Assembly (NCBI GenBank): GCA_964471915.1
Contig: CAYYID010000008.1
Location: forward strand, 58,610 to 122,609
Source of the DNA: JAIEPW01 sp964471915
GTDB taxonomy: Bacteria > Acidobacteriota > Terriglobia > Bryobacterales > Bryobacteraceae
Reading direction: 5' to 3'
DNA length: 64,000 bases
Shown here: piece by piece, positions 8,502 through 16,478 of the stretch
Position numbering within the stretch: the stretch's first letter is position 1
How the letters are laid out: each line of letters opens with the position of its first letter
Translations under genes and position numbers: made by a program
Notes under the pieces: generated by a model
Databases searched by the model: none
What the model was told of the DNA's origin: nothing
Seen by the model: only the letters and a program-made list of their open reading frames with translations

Positions 8502-9426
8502 CGCGCTCGCCTTCCTGGTCCGGCACGGTTACGGCTGGCTGTTCGCGATCGTGTTCCTGGAACAGATCGGCGTACCCCTGCCCGCCACGCCCATGCTGCT
8601 GGCGATGGGCGCGCTGCTCGCCCGCGACGACTTTTCCTTTGCCGGCGCGCTCGGCGTCACCGCGCTGGCCGCCGGCCTGGCGGATCACATCTGGTTTCAG
8701 ATCGGACGCCTGCGCGGCCAGGCGGCCCTCCGCTTCCTCTGCCGCATCTCGCTGGAACCGGACTCCTGTGTCTCGAACACCCGCTACTGGTTTCGCCGGC
8801 TCGGCGGGTTCGCCCTGCTGATCGCCAAGTTCTTTCCCGGGCTGAACGCGGTCGCCGTGCCCGTGGCCGCCACCTCCCGGATGCCGTTCGCGCGCTTTGC
8901 CGCCCTCGAGGCTGGCGGAAGCACCCTATGGGCCAGCACCCTGCTCGGCTTGGGCTACGCGTTCCGTTCCCAGCTTGAGGCGGTGGCTGCGTTCGCCTTC
9001 CGGGTCAGCTCCTCCGCGCTGCTGGTGCTGGGCCTGCCCCTCGCCGCGTACCTTGGCTTCAAGTACTGGCAGCGCCGCCGCTTCCTCAAGAACCTCAAGG
9101 TCGCGCGGCTGCTGCCCGAGGCCGTGTTGGAGATGATCCAGGCGGGCGAGCCGTTGTTCCTTCTGGACCTGCGCCACGCCGACGAAGTCGCCGCCGACGG
9201 CGCCAAGCTCCCCGGCGCCGTGTGGTTCCCCCGGCGGGAACTGGCCGCGCGCCGCGGCGAGATCCCGCGGGACCGGGACATCATCCTCTACTGTTCCTGA
9301 CCGAACGAAACCACAAGCGCCCGGGCGGCGCTGGACTTGCAGAAGCTGGGGATCACGCGCGTGCGGCCGCTCGACGGCGGCTTCGAAGGCTGGCGCGCGA
9401 TGGGATTCCCCCTCGATCCCCTCTGA
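8494..9426 (+). CDS. DedA/VTT membrane protein fused to rhodanese, candidate selenoprotein (TGA at 9298-9300)
   Basis: ATG 8494, overlapping the upstream stop. Residues 1-190 are a DedA/SNARE-associated domain (FLEQIGVPLPATP at 22-34, KFFPGLNAVAVPVA at 112-125, several hydrophobic spans); residues 205-310 are a rhodanese domain (FLLDLRHADE at 222-231). A TGA occurs at codon 269 directly after YCS. Without any frame change the frame continues PNETTSARAALDLQKLGITR and GGFEGWRAMGFPLDPL to a final TGA at 9424-9426, which completes a normal rhodanese fold. Homologous fusions I recall have YCxCPNE here, so the TGA replaces a cysteine in a C-x-C motif. Selenocysteine insertion (C267-S-U269) is the most attractive reading; a nonsense mutation or base error is the alternative. 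Confidence 0.72.
9316..9332 (+). promoter_or_regulatory. SECIS-like stem-loop downstream of the in-frame TGA
   Basis: AGCGCC (9316-9321) pairs perfectly with GGCGCT (9327-9332) around a CGGGC loop; CC at 9311-9312 and GG at 9333-9334 can extend it past a small bulge. The apical loop starts 22 nt after the TGA and has G among its first two bases, which fits the published bacterial SECIS rule of thumb (loop about 16-37 nt after UGA, G early in the loop). Short GC hairpins are common at this base composition, so the hairpin is supportive only. Confidence 0.45.
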
Positions 9427-9473
9427 GCCTCGGGCGGTGCGTTTTCTGCCTGGGCGCGTCATACGCAAGAACC

Positions 9474-9479
9474 AGGAGG
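9474..9479 (+). promoter_or_regulatory. Strong Shine-Dalgarno of the orphan permease
   Basis: AGGAGG stands 5 nt before ATG 9485. It decides the start codon against an upstream in-frame candidate at 9437, and is one of the few full-consensus ribosome sites in the window. Confidence 0.8.
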
Positions 9480-9484
9480 CAATC

Positions 9485-11803
9485 ATGTGGCAGGCACTGA
9501 AACACGCGGCACGGGGACTCGGGCGCACCCCGGGATTCGCCGTCCTCGCGATCGGCACGCTCGCGGTCGGGATCGCCCTGAACGCCATCATCTTCGCGCT
9601 CGCCAACGCCTATTTCCTGAATTCGCTGCCCTATCCGGAGGCCCGCCGCCTCTACGAACTCCGCTACACGTCGCCGGACCAGCGGTTTGCGCGAGGTTTC
9701 GAGAATCTCGACTGGCGTCCGCTGGCGGACATCGTCGAGCATTTCATCGCCTGGGACCTGGACGCTTTCTATCTCTTGGGTGGTGAACGGCCGGAGAGCC
9801 TGACCGGCGCCTGGGTGACCCCCGGCTTCGTCGAAGGCCTTGGCATCCGCGTCGAGCGAGGCCGTTCCCTCGAAGCGGCGGATTTTCAAGCCGGAGCGCC
9901 GCAGGTGGTCCTCATCAGTCATGCCGTCTGGCAGGAGCAGTTCGGCGGCGATCCGCAGGTACTCGGGCGGCGCTTCCGCGCTTATGTCAGCGACCGGCCG
10001 GATGAGGCGGAGGCGTTCACGGTGGTCGGCGTGCTGCCCTCGAGTTTCTGGCACCTGAACCGTCACACGGCGGTGCTCGCGCCGTTGCGCGCGCCCTCGC
10101 ATCCCTACATGGTGCGGCTGCGGGAGGGAGTGCCGCCCGCGGAGGCCGAGCGGCGGATCGCGGAAGTCATCCGGCCGGCCGGCGGGCAATGGAAGCCCGG
10201 GCTGCGCCCGGCGCACGAGGCCTATGTCTCGCGCGTCCGGCCGGCGCTCGTGGCCGTGGCCGGCGCCGCCGCCACCGTGCTGCTGATCGCCTGCGCCAAC
10301 CTGGCCTTTCTGCTGCTGGTCCGCGCCCGCGGCCGGGCCAAAGAGATGGCGATCCGCGCCGCGCTCGGCGCCCGCGCGGCCGACCTCGGGCGGATGCTCG
10401 CCGCGGAGGGGTTGCTGCTCGGCGGCATCGCCACCCTTGTGGGCCTCCTCGCCGCCAGTTGGGCCCTCACCGCCCTGACGCCGGCCATCCAGGAGCAATT
10501 GGGGCGGACTGCGCCGGGCGGTGCGGCCCTGGTGCGCGTGGAGTGGAAACTCATCGGAGCTTCCGTCCTGTTCGCCCTGCTCACCGCGGTGGTCTTTGCC
10601 CTGGGTCCGTTCGCATTCCTGCGATCCGCGACGCTGGCGCCCGCGCTCGGACGCAGCGCGCGCAGCGGCAAACGCCTGCTCTTCGGCTTCGTGGGACTGC
10701 AGGTCGCCGGATCGCTGGCTCTGCTGGCTGGCGGGGCGCTGATGGTCAACTCCGTGGTGCGGCTGCTGGGCACGCCCTTCGGTATGAACCTCGACGGCGT
10801 CACTTTGGCCCAGGTCGGCGTCCGCGCCCGCACCTATCCCACGCCGGAGGCGCTGGCTGGCTTTTCCTCGCGTCTGCTACAGCGGATGGCGGGGACCCCG
10901 GGGGTCTCGGCGGTCGCGCTCGCGGACGGCTGGGCGATGCAGCAGTTGCAGCCTGAGCCGCTCGTCTGGGCTGGCGGGCAGGGCCGCAGTTCCAGCCGAG
11001 CCGTCAGCCCGGAATACTTCGCGGCGCTGGGGATCCCGCTCCGTGAGGGCCGCGCATTCGCTGCCGCGGAGCGCGAACCAGTAGCGATCGTCAGCGCCTC
11101 GCTCGCCGCGGCGCTGTGGCCGGGGCGCAGCCCCCTCGGCGAGCGAGTCAAGGTCGGCGACGATGCATCCGCCGTTTGGCGCACCGTAACGGGAGTCGCC
11201 AGCGACGTCCGGCAGTCGGCCGACGATACCGATGCGAGCGATGTCTACCTCCCGCTCTCGCAGGCGCCCAGCCGCTTCGTCACCCTGTATCTCAAGGGTT
11301 CGGCGGATCTGGAAGCGGAAATGCGGCGCGCCCTGCGCGAGATCGATGCGGAAGCTTCACTCGGCGCCGTGCGGCCGATCCTCGAACTCGTCGGCGAACA
11401 GACGGCGCGCCCGCGCTTCCTCGCCTGGGTGCTCGCCGGGTTCAGCGTCTTTGCGGCGCTGCTCGCGTTGACCGGAGTGTTCGGCGTGATCGCCTACTCG
11501 GTCCGGCAACGGACCCACGAGATCGCCGTGCGCATGGCGGTCGGCGCTTCGGGCGAAGCCGTCACGTGGCTGTTCGCCCGGCAAGGCGCGGCCGTGCTCG
11601 CCGCCGGCCTCGCGGCGGGTTTGCTCGGGGCGCTCGCGCTCGGCCGGGCCCTCGAATCTCAGTTGTTCGGGGTGAAGCCGGGAGATCCCGTCACGCTGGG
11701 ACTGTCCGCGCTGGCATTCGGGCTAGCCGGATTCACCGCGGCCTGGCTGGCCGCCCGCAAGGCGGCCCGTACCGACCCGATCACCGCGCTCCGCAGCGAG
11801 TGA
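9485..11803 (+). CDS. MacB/FtsX-like ABC permease, acidobacterial duplicated orphan permease (ADOP) type
   Basis: 772 residues. An N-terminal transmembrane helix (FAVLAIGTLAVGIALNAIIFALAN) is followed by a periplasmic MacB_PCD domain, an FtsX domain of three to four helices near 255-430, a second periplasmic domain and a second FtsX domain ending in DPITALRSE. This duplicated layout without a fused or adjacent ATPase is the ADOP architecture, abundant in Acidobacteriota. Substrate unknown; MacB relatives drive mechanotransmission rather than classical transport. The next gene converges 4 nt after its stop. Confidence 0.88.
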   Translation: MWQALKHAARGLGRTPGFAVLAIGTLAVGIALNAIIFALANAYFLNSLPYPEARRLYELRYTSPDQRFARGFENLDWRPLADIVEHFIAWDLDAFYLLGGERPESLTGAWVTPGFVEGLGIRVERGRSLEAADFQAGAPQVVLISHAVWQEQFGGDPQVLGRRFRAYVSDRPDEAEAFTVVGVLPSSFWHLNRHTAVLAPLRAPSHPYMVRLREGVPPAEAERRIAEVIRPAGGQWKPGLRPAHEAYVSRVRPALVAVAGAAATVLLIACANLAFLLLVRARGRAKEMAIRAALGARAADLGRMLAAEGLLLGGIATLVGLLAASWALTALTPAIQEQLGRTAPGGAALVRVEWKLIGASVLFALLTAVVFALGPFAFLRSATLAPALGRSARSGKRLLFGFVGLQVAGSLALLAGGALMVNSVVRLLGTPFGMNLDGVTLAQVGVRARTYPTPEALAGFSSRLLQRMAGTPGVSAVALADGWAMQQLQPEPLVWAGGQGRSSSRAVSPEYFAALGIPLREGRAFAAAEREPVAIVSASLAAALWPGRSPLGERVKVGDDASAVWRTVTGVASDVRQSADDTDASDVYLPLSQAPSRFVTLYLKGSADLEAEMRRALREIDAEASLGAVRPILELVGEQTARPRFLAWVLAGFSVFAALLALTGVFGVIAYSVRQRTHEIAVRMAVGASGEAVTWLFARQGAAVLAAGLAAGLLGALALGRALESQLFGVKPGDPVTLGLSALAFGLAGFTAAWLAARKAARTDPITALRSE

Positions 11804-11806
11804 TCC

Positions 11807-12094
11807 TTATAGCCACTCGAGCGCCGAACCCGTCAGCATGCCTCCCAACTGCTGGGCGGATTCCTTCTCGGCCGCCTGCAGCACCTGCTCCGCGAAAGGC
11901 CGGTCCTTGGACACCGTCGCCACCGCCACCACGGAGCGTTGCCACGTGTCATGCCCGTCGATCTCCGACACCGAGACGTTGAACTTCGCCCGCAAGCGCT
12001 CTTTCAGGGAATTGACGACGTTGCGCTTGTCTTTGAGGGAATGGGCATCCTCGATGTGCAGTTCGAGGATCAGCACGCCGACTGCGGGGCTCAC
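11807..12094 (-). CDS. DUF503 / YlxP family protein
   Basis: 95 residues, the usual size for YlxP-like proteins. The text VGVLILELHIEDAHSLKDKRNVVNSL and KFNVSVSEIDGHDTWQRSVVAVATVS is the hallmark of the family, a ferredoxin-like fold often located in the nusA-infB-rbfA region of Firmicutes and suspected of a ribosome- or translation-linked role. The start is GTG 12094, overlapping the stop of the upstream ORF6N gene by 4 nt (GTGA). Function not established. Confidence 0.88.
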   Translation of the reverse strand: MSPAVGVLILELHIEDAHSLKDKRNVVNSLKERLRAKFNVSVSEIDGHDTWQRSVVAVATVSKDRPFAEQVLQAAEKESAQQLGGMLTGSALEWL

Positions 12095-12624
12095 GCCTCT
12101 ACTGTAGCCGCTCGCGGATAGCCGATGCGGCGGCGAGGCTCGGGGTCCGGCGGCGCAATCAGGCGCTCCAGGGTCTCAAAGACGACCCGAAAGCGGACAT
12201 CGCAGTTCTGTTCAAGCAGGCTCAGCCGCTCGGCGAGTTCGAGGTGCCGGTCCCATTCGCGGCGCTCCCGGACGAAAAAGCGCATGATCTCGATGTTTAC
12301 CTGGATGGCGCGGTCGCTCGCCAGCACCGACGAGAGCATCGCAACGCCTTGCTCTGTAAAGACATACGGGAGATGCCGGCGTCCGCCATGCACCTCCGCT
12401 CCACTTGAGGTCGCAAATTGCGACCTCAAGTTTGTCGTCTCGTCCAGGGTCAGGCGGAACATGAAATCCTCCGGGAACCGGCTGCGATTCCGGCGGACCT
12501 GCTCATTCAGCCGCTTCGTCGGAACTCCGTACAGCGCCGCCAGATCCGAGTCCAGCATGACGCGCTGACCGCGCATCAGATAAATCCTAGTCTCGACGAC
12601 TTCCGGAGCAAGCACCTCGTCCAT
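12091..12624 (-). CDS. ORF6N domain DNA-binding protein
   Basis: 177 residues from ATG 12624 (a GTG two codons upstream at 12630 is equally possible). The N-terminal half is an ORF6N domain: RIYLMRGQRVMLDSDLAALY, then VRRNRSRFPEDFMFRLT and PYVFTEQGVAMLSSVL, which are the conserved blocks. ORF6N domains occur in phage antirepressor-like and toxin-linked proteins (KilA-N relatives). The C-terminus is a charged coiled coil. Located between DUF503 and a crotonase, it looks like an accessory gene inserted among housekeeping genes. Confidence 0.88.
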   Translation of the reverse strand: MDEVLAPEVVETRIYLMRGQRVMLDSDLAALYGVPTKRLNEQVRRNRSRFPEDFMFRLTLDETTNLRSQFATSSGAEVHGGRRHLPYVFTEQGVAMLSSVLASDRAIQVNIEIMRFFVRERREWDRHLELAERLSLLEQNCDVRFRVVFETLERLIAPPDPEPRRRIGYPRAATVEA

Positions 12625-12656
12625 ACTCACCGAGTGCGTTCACGAGCCGAAAATTC

Positions 12657-13430
12657 TCACCGCCCGGCCCAGCAAGCCGGTCGTTTCTCTAGAAATGCGG
12701 TGATCCCTTCCTGCGCATCGTAGGCCAGCGCGTTCATGGACATGACTTCCTTGGCGTAGGCATACGCCTTCGGCTGGTCCAGGTCGATCTGCGAATAGAA
12801 CGCCGCCTTTCCCAGCCCGACCGTGAACTCCGACGCGCGGGCGACCTCGGCGGCCAGCGCCAGCGTCGCCGCGCGCAGTTCCGCAGCGGGCACCACCCGG
12901 TTGACCAGTCCCCAGTCCGCCGCGGTCGACGCTGCGATCGGCTTGCCGGTCAGCAGCATCTCCATGGCGCGCTTTCTCCCGATCGCCCTCGTGAGCGCTA
13001 CCATAGGCGTGGTGCAGAAGAGCCCGATTTTGACGCCCGGCGTCGCGAACGCCGCCTCCTCGGCGGCGATGGCGAGGTCGCAGGTCGCCACCAGCTGACA
13101 GCCCGCCGCGGTAGCCACCCCGCCAACTTCGGCGATCACCGGCTGCGGGATCGACTGCAGTTTCGTCATCAGATCGCAACAAACATCAAAGATTTCGCGG
13201 TACTCCGCGACCGACCGGCCGGTCATTTCCGAAAGATCGTGACCCGAGGAGAAGACCTTGCCGTTGGCGGCCAGCACCACTGCCCTCAGGTCCCGGCTCC
13301 GGCCGATATCTTCAAGCTGGCCAATGAGTTCGCGCATCAGATTGAGCGACAGCGCGTTCCGCCGCTCCGGCCGGTTCAAGGTCAGCAGGGCCGTCGTTCC
13401 GATCGTTTCGCGCACGATTTGGCTATTCAT
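12657..13430 (-). CDS. Enoyl-CoA hydratase/isomerase (crotonase, ECHDC3-like)
   Basis: 257 residues from ATG 13430, preceded by a good ribosome site (GGAAGG, 5 nt upstream). The upstream extension of the open frame overlaps the divergent peroxidase gene and is discarded. Crotonase blocks are clear: LNRPERRNALSLNLM, oxyanion-hole FSSGHDLSEM and GVATAAGCQLVATCDLAIA. The position that is a catalytic Glu in true hydratases is occupied in the ATAAGCQL segment by small residues, and the TPGVKIGLFCTTPMVAL segment is typical of the ECHDC3 subgroup, whose reaction is poorly defined. Cytoplasmic. Confidence 0.88.
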   Translation of the reverse strand: MNSQIVRETIGTTALLTLNRPERRNALSLNLMRELIGQLEDIGRSRDLRAVVLAANGKVFSSGHDLSEMTGRSVAEYREIFDVCCDLMTKLQSIPQPVIAEVGGVATAAGCQLVATCDLAIAAEEAAFATPGVKIGLFCTTPMVALTRAIGRKRAMEMLLTGKPIAASTAADWGLVNRVVPAAELRAATLALAAEVARASEFTVGLGKAAFYSQIDLDQPKAYAYAKEVMSMNALAYDAQEGITAFLEKRPACWAGR

Positions 13431-13511
13431 ACAGTCCTTCCGGTATTTGTCGCTTGCGCAAAGTAACCTACGCTGTGAATCAAGGAGGCTACCCGCCGCA
13501 TCACACAATCC

Positions 13512-14054
13512 ATGAAATCCTCCAGCCAATGTCTGAAGACTGCAATGGGAGTTCTTCTCATGACCGGATCGCTCTTCGCCGCTTCGAGCGTACACGAATT
13601 CACCCTCAATGATATCGACGGCAAGCCCGCGCCGCTCGCCCAATACAAGGGCAAAGCAATCCTGATCGTCAACGTCGCCAGCAAGTGCGGATTCACCCCG
13701 CAGTACGAAGGTCTGCAGAAGCTCTACTCGAAGTACAAGGACCAGGGCCTCGTGGTCCTCGGTTTCCCGGCCAACAACTTCATGGGCCAGGAGCCCGGCA
13801 CCAATGACGAGATCAAGACCTTCTGCTCTCGCACCTACAACGTCTCGTTCCCCCTGTACTCGAAGATCTCCGTGAAAGGTGATGACAAGGCGCCACTCTA
13901 CCAGTACCTCACCGACAATGGTGGCGGCGAGATCAAGTGGAACTTCACCAAGTTCCTGGTCGGCAAGGACGGCAAGATCGTCAAGCGGTTCGAATCCCGC
14001 GTTAACCCCGAATCGCCCGAGATGACGTCGGCCATCGAAGCCGCCCTGAAATAA
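13512..14054 (+). CDS. Exported glutathione peroxidase family protein (Cys type)
   Basis: 180 residues with an N-terminal signal peptide (TAMGVLLMTGSLFAASS). The GPx motif NVASKCGFTPQY places the peroxidatic C59 at the position that is selenocysteine in animal enzymes. The Gln of YEGLQKLY and the KWNFTKFLV Trp-Asn pair complete the catalytic tetrad. FCSRTYNVSFPLY provides a second Cys in the region that resolves the sulfenic acid in thioredoxin-dependent GPx enzymes, so thioredoxin is the likely reductant. Divergent from the crotonase gene. Confidence 0.92.
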   Translation: MKSSSQCLKTAMGVLLMTGSLFAASSVHEFTLNDIDGKPAPLAQYKGKAILIVNVASKCGFTPQYEGLQKLYSKYKDQGLVVLGFPANNFMGQEPGTNDEIKTFCSRTYNVSFPLYSKISVKGDDKAPLYQYLTDNGGGEIKWNFTKFLVGKDGKIVKRFESRVNPESPEMTSAIEAALK

Positions 14055-14072
14055 CCCGCCCCTTGTTCCGCG

Positions 14073-14105
14073 CCACGGCTCTCCCTATGCTGGGGAGAGC
14101 CGTGG
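14073..14105 (+). terminator. Perfect 13-bp hairpin between gpx and the next gene
   Basis: CCACGGCTCTCCC at 14073-14085 pairs without mismatch with GGGAGAGCCGTGG at 14093-14105, with a 7-nt loop. It begins 18 nt after the peroxidase stop, as a terminator would, but no T-run follows. Its right arm contains the apparent ribosome site (GGGGAG) and GTG start of the following gene, so it could also hide that start. Confidence 0.55.
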
Positions 14106-14443
14106 AACCGCCTCTCGCCCACCAGATCGCCCACTGCCGCCACATCTTCGCGGCGGAGCTGGTGTCCGTCGAGAACAGTTCCTTCCGCCACCGCTTCGAC
14201 CTCAAGGGCACTTTCTCGCCCCCCGGGGACTTCCCGCTCGACCTCACCCTCCATAAGCTGCTCGGCTTCCGCCCGCACGCCGGCGCACTGGTGATCGTCT
14301 TCCTGCCCGACGCCGGAGCCGCGCCGCTGGAATTGCTGCCCGTGGAAGGAGATCGCGTCGTCTACGCCCCCCGCTCCCCCGCCCGCGAGGAGCACCCGCT
14401 CGCGGCTTTCCTCGCGCTGGTCCGCGCCGGAGGCGCCGTGTGA
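14102..14443 (+). CDS. Hypothetical protein, first gene of the GH113 operon
   Basis: 113 residues from GTG 14102, chosen for the GGGGAGAG ribosome site just before it; ATG 14087 and TTG 14063 are in-frame alternatives. The text (PPLAHQIAHCRHIFAAELVSVENSSFRHRFDLKGTF...) is soluble, mixed alpha/beta, without a signal peptide or recognised domain; LHKLLGFRPHAGALVIVFLPDAG is its most hydrophobic stretch. It overlaps the GH113 gene by 4 nt (GTGA). Function unknown. Confidence 0.55.
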   Translation: MEPPLAHQIAHCRHIFAAELVSVENSSFRHRFDLKGTFSPPGDFPLDLTLHKLLGFRPHAGALVIVFLPDAGAAPLELLPVEGDRVVYAPRSPAREEHPLAAFLALVRAGGAV

Positions 14444-16149
14444 CCCGGCGGATCCTGCTCGCGATCGCCTTGTTCTACCCGGCAGCCTGGTGCGGCGGCT
14501 CCCTCGCCGGTGTCTTGCCGGCCCTGGCGCGCGCCATCACCGGATCTCCGATCCGGCGCTGGGAACTCAGCGCGCTCGGCGTCCAGGCCGCCAACAGCGG
14601 ACCCTCGGCCGCGTCGCTCCGGCTACTGATCCTCACCGCGGCGGCGCTCCTGCTGGTGGCCGCCGCCCGCTTCACCCGCGGCTGGATCCGCCTGGCGTGC
14701 GCGCTGCTCACCACCGGGCTCGCCATGAACGTGCTCTTCGCCGAGGCCATCCGCGCCACCCGCACCGGCTGGGACGCCCGCGCGGCGTTCCTCGCCGTGT
14801 TCGCCGTCCTCACCCTGCTCGCCCTCCGGATCCTGGCCGCGGCCTTCCCTGCGGACCGCTATCTCACCCGCGCGGGAGCCCTCGCCGCCGCCGTCGCGCT
14901 GCCCTGGGCGACCCTCCCTCTGCTGGCGTGGATCGGCCTGCGCTTCCGCGTCCCGCGCGGCGACCTGCTATGGCTGCTGTTCCCAGTGGCCGCGATGCTG
15001 GTCTGCGTAGCTCTCGCCGCCGTCCGCACGCCCGGCTCCCCTCTGCATCTCGATACCGGCTGGCGTCCCGTCGCCGCCGGACTTCTGGTGACCGCCGCCC
15101 TCGTCACCGGCATTCCGCCCGCCGGATCCGCGCTCGCCGAGATGCAGGCCGAGGCCCAGCAAGCCGCCGCCCGCCGCGAACTCGCCGCCCTGCCCGCCAC
15201 CGCGCCGGACGCCCCGTATCCGAAACGGTTCTTCCAGAAGGGCGCGAACTTCACCGCCGAGTTCCCCGATATCTACGGCTCCGCCGGCGCGCGAGAGACG
15301 CTCCGCCTGCTGCCGTCGCTCGGCATCGACGCCATCGCTCTGGTGCCGTACGGCTTCACCAAACTCGGCTCCACCGACATCCGGACCGCCAGCGCACGGA
15401 GTTGGGAAAACGACGAAGGCGTCGAGCAGCTCGCCCGGCTGGCGCATTCCCTCGGGCTCAAGGTGATGCTCAAGCCCCAGCTCTGGGTCGGCGGCGGCTG
15501 GCCCGCGGACCTCGATGTTCCGCCCGACCAGCGCGCCGCCTGGTTCGCCGCCTACGCCCGCTTCCTCGAGCATTACGCCAAGCTCGCCGCGCGGATTCAC
15601 GCGGACCTGTTCTGCGTCGGTAACGAGTTCTCCAAGATGACCCGCCACCCCGCCGAGTGGCGCAAGCTGATCGCCCTCGCCCGCACGCACTATCCCGGTC
15701 CCCTGACCTACGGCGCCGTGCAGGGTGAGGAGTTCGAGAACCTCCAGTTCTGGGATGCCCTCGACTACATCGGCATCTCGAACTACTACCCCCTGCCCGA
15801 CGATCTGTCCACCGCCGCCGTGGCCGCGAAGATCGAAGCCGTCCACCGCCGCTTCGGCAAGCCGGTGCTGTTCGTCGAGGCCGGCTTCGGCACCTACGCG
15901 AACTCGCACCGGGAGCCCTGGTCCGACTCCGGCGACCGCCTCGCGCCCCAGCAGCAGGCCCGCGCCTACGAGGCCGTCTTCCGGGCCTTTTGGGACAAAC
16001 CCTGGTTCGCGGGCGTCTACTGGTGGAAACTCGGCAGCAACCGCCAGGGCGGACCCGAGGACGGCTCCCATGCGCCCTGGGGCAAGCCGGCACTCGACGT
16101 CATCAAGGCGTGGTACGCGCGCGACCGTGCGATTCTAAGAGCAGAGTGA
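14440..16149 (+). CDS. Membrane-anchored GH113-like glycoside hydrolase
   Basis: 569 residues, GTG start overlapping the previous stop. Residues 1-230 hold six to seven hydrophobic spans; residues 262-565 are a TIM barrel resembling glycoside hydrolase family 113 (beta-mannanase). The likely acid/base is E396 (VGNEFSKM) and the likely nucleophile E480 (LFVEAGFGTY); MLKPQLWVGGGW and WWKLGSN are further family blocks. The catalytic part is probably on the outer face of the inner membrane. GH113 enzymes are usually soluble or secreted, so the multispan N-terminal half is unusual. The next gene overlaps it by 4 nt. Confidence 0.82.
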   Translation: MTRRILLAIALFYPAAWCGGSLAGVLPALARAITGSPIRRWELSALGVQAANSGPSAASLRLLILTAAALLLVAAARFTRGWIRLACALLTTGLAMNVLFAEAIRATRTGWDARAAFLAVFAVLTLLALRILAAAFPADRYLTRAGALAAAVALPWATLPLLAWIGLRFRVPRGDLLWLLFPVAAMLVCVALAAVRTPGSPLHLDTGWRPVAAGLLVTAALVTGIPPAGSALAEMQAEAQQAAARRELAALPATAPDAPYPKRFFQKGANFTAEFPDIYGSAGARETLRLLPSLGIDAIALVPYGFTKLGSTDIRTASARSWENDEGVEQLARLAHSLGLKVMLKPQLWVGGGWPADLDVPPDQRAAWFAAYARFLEHYAKLAARIHADLFCVGNEFSKMTRHPAEWRKLIALARTHYPGPLTYGAVQGEEFENLQFWDALDYIGISNYYPLPDDLSTAAVAAKIEAVHRRFGKPVLFVEAGFGTYANSHREPWSDSGDRLAPQQQARAYEAVFRAFWDKPWFAGVYWWKLGSNRQGGPEDGSHAPWGKPALDVIKAWYARDRAILRAE

Positions 16150-16478
16150 CTCGCCGCATTCTCCTGCTGGTTTCCGCCCTCACCCTCGCCGGCTGCCTGC
16201 CGGAGACCGCGCCCGTCAAGACGATCATTGGCGCGAAGCTGATCGACGGCACCGGGCGTCCCCCGGTCGACTACTCGATCGTCGTCATCGAAGCGGGCCG
16301 GATCAAGGCCGCCGGCTCGCAGACCATGGTCCCCGTGCCGAAAACCGGCGAGAACATCAACGGCCTCGGCATGACGCTCGAACCCGCCCCCGGCAACACC
16401 ATCGAGCCCGGCCGGCCCGCCGACCTGGTGCTAAAAGGCGCCACCGAGCGCCGCATGAAAGCCGGCGAGTGGCAATGA
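16146..16478 (+). CDS. Mini-amidohydrolase lipoprotein lacking the catalytic barrel
   Basis: 110 residues from GTG 16146 (GTGA overlap). A lipoprotein signal ends at C17 (LTLAGC). Residues 25-79 match the N-terminal beta-sandwich of amidohydrolases (GAKLIDGTGRPP, GRIKAAG, GLGMTLEP). Residues 84-109 match the C-terminal strand of the same sandwich (NTIEPGRPADLVL, MKAGEWQ). The whole metal-binding TIM barrel, about 300 residues including HxH, is missing between them without breaking the frame. Either a stable mini-protein or an in-frame deletion relic. Overlaps on both sides keep it within the operon. Confidence 0.7.
   Translation: MTRRILLLVSALTLAGCLPETAPVKTIIGAKLIDGTGRPPVDYSIVVIEAGRIKAAGSQTMVPVPKTGENINGLGMTLEPAPGNTIEPGRPADLVLKGATERRMKAGEWQ

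Noticed and set aside
8494..9300. DedA-rhodanese gene ending at the TGA 9298-9300 as an ordinary stop
   Set aside because: The same frame continues with rhodanese-specific sequence to 9426; ending at 9300 would cut the domain at its catalytic loop. Readthrough as selenocysteine, or a recent nonsense mutation, explains it better.
13512..14054. Glutathione peroxidase and MsrB (59087) checked as further selenoproteins
   Set aside because: Both have Cys codons at the catalytic position and uninterrupted frames.
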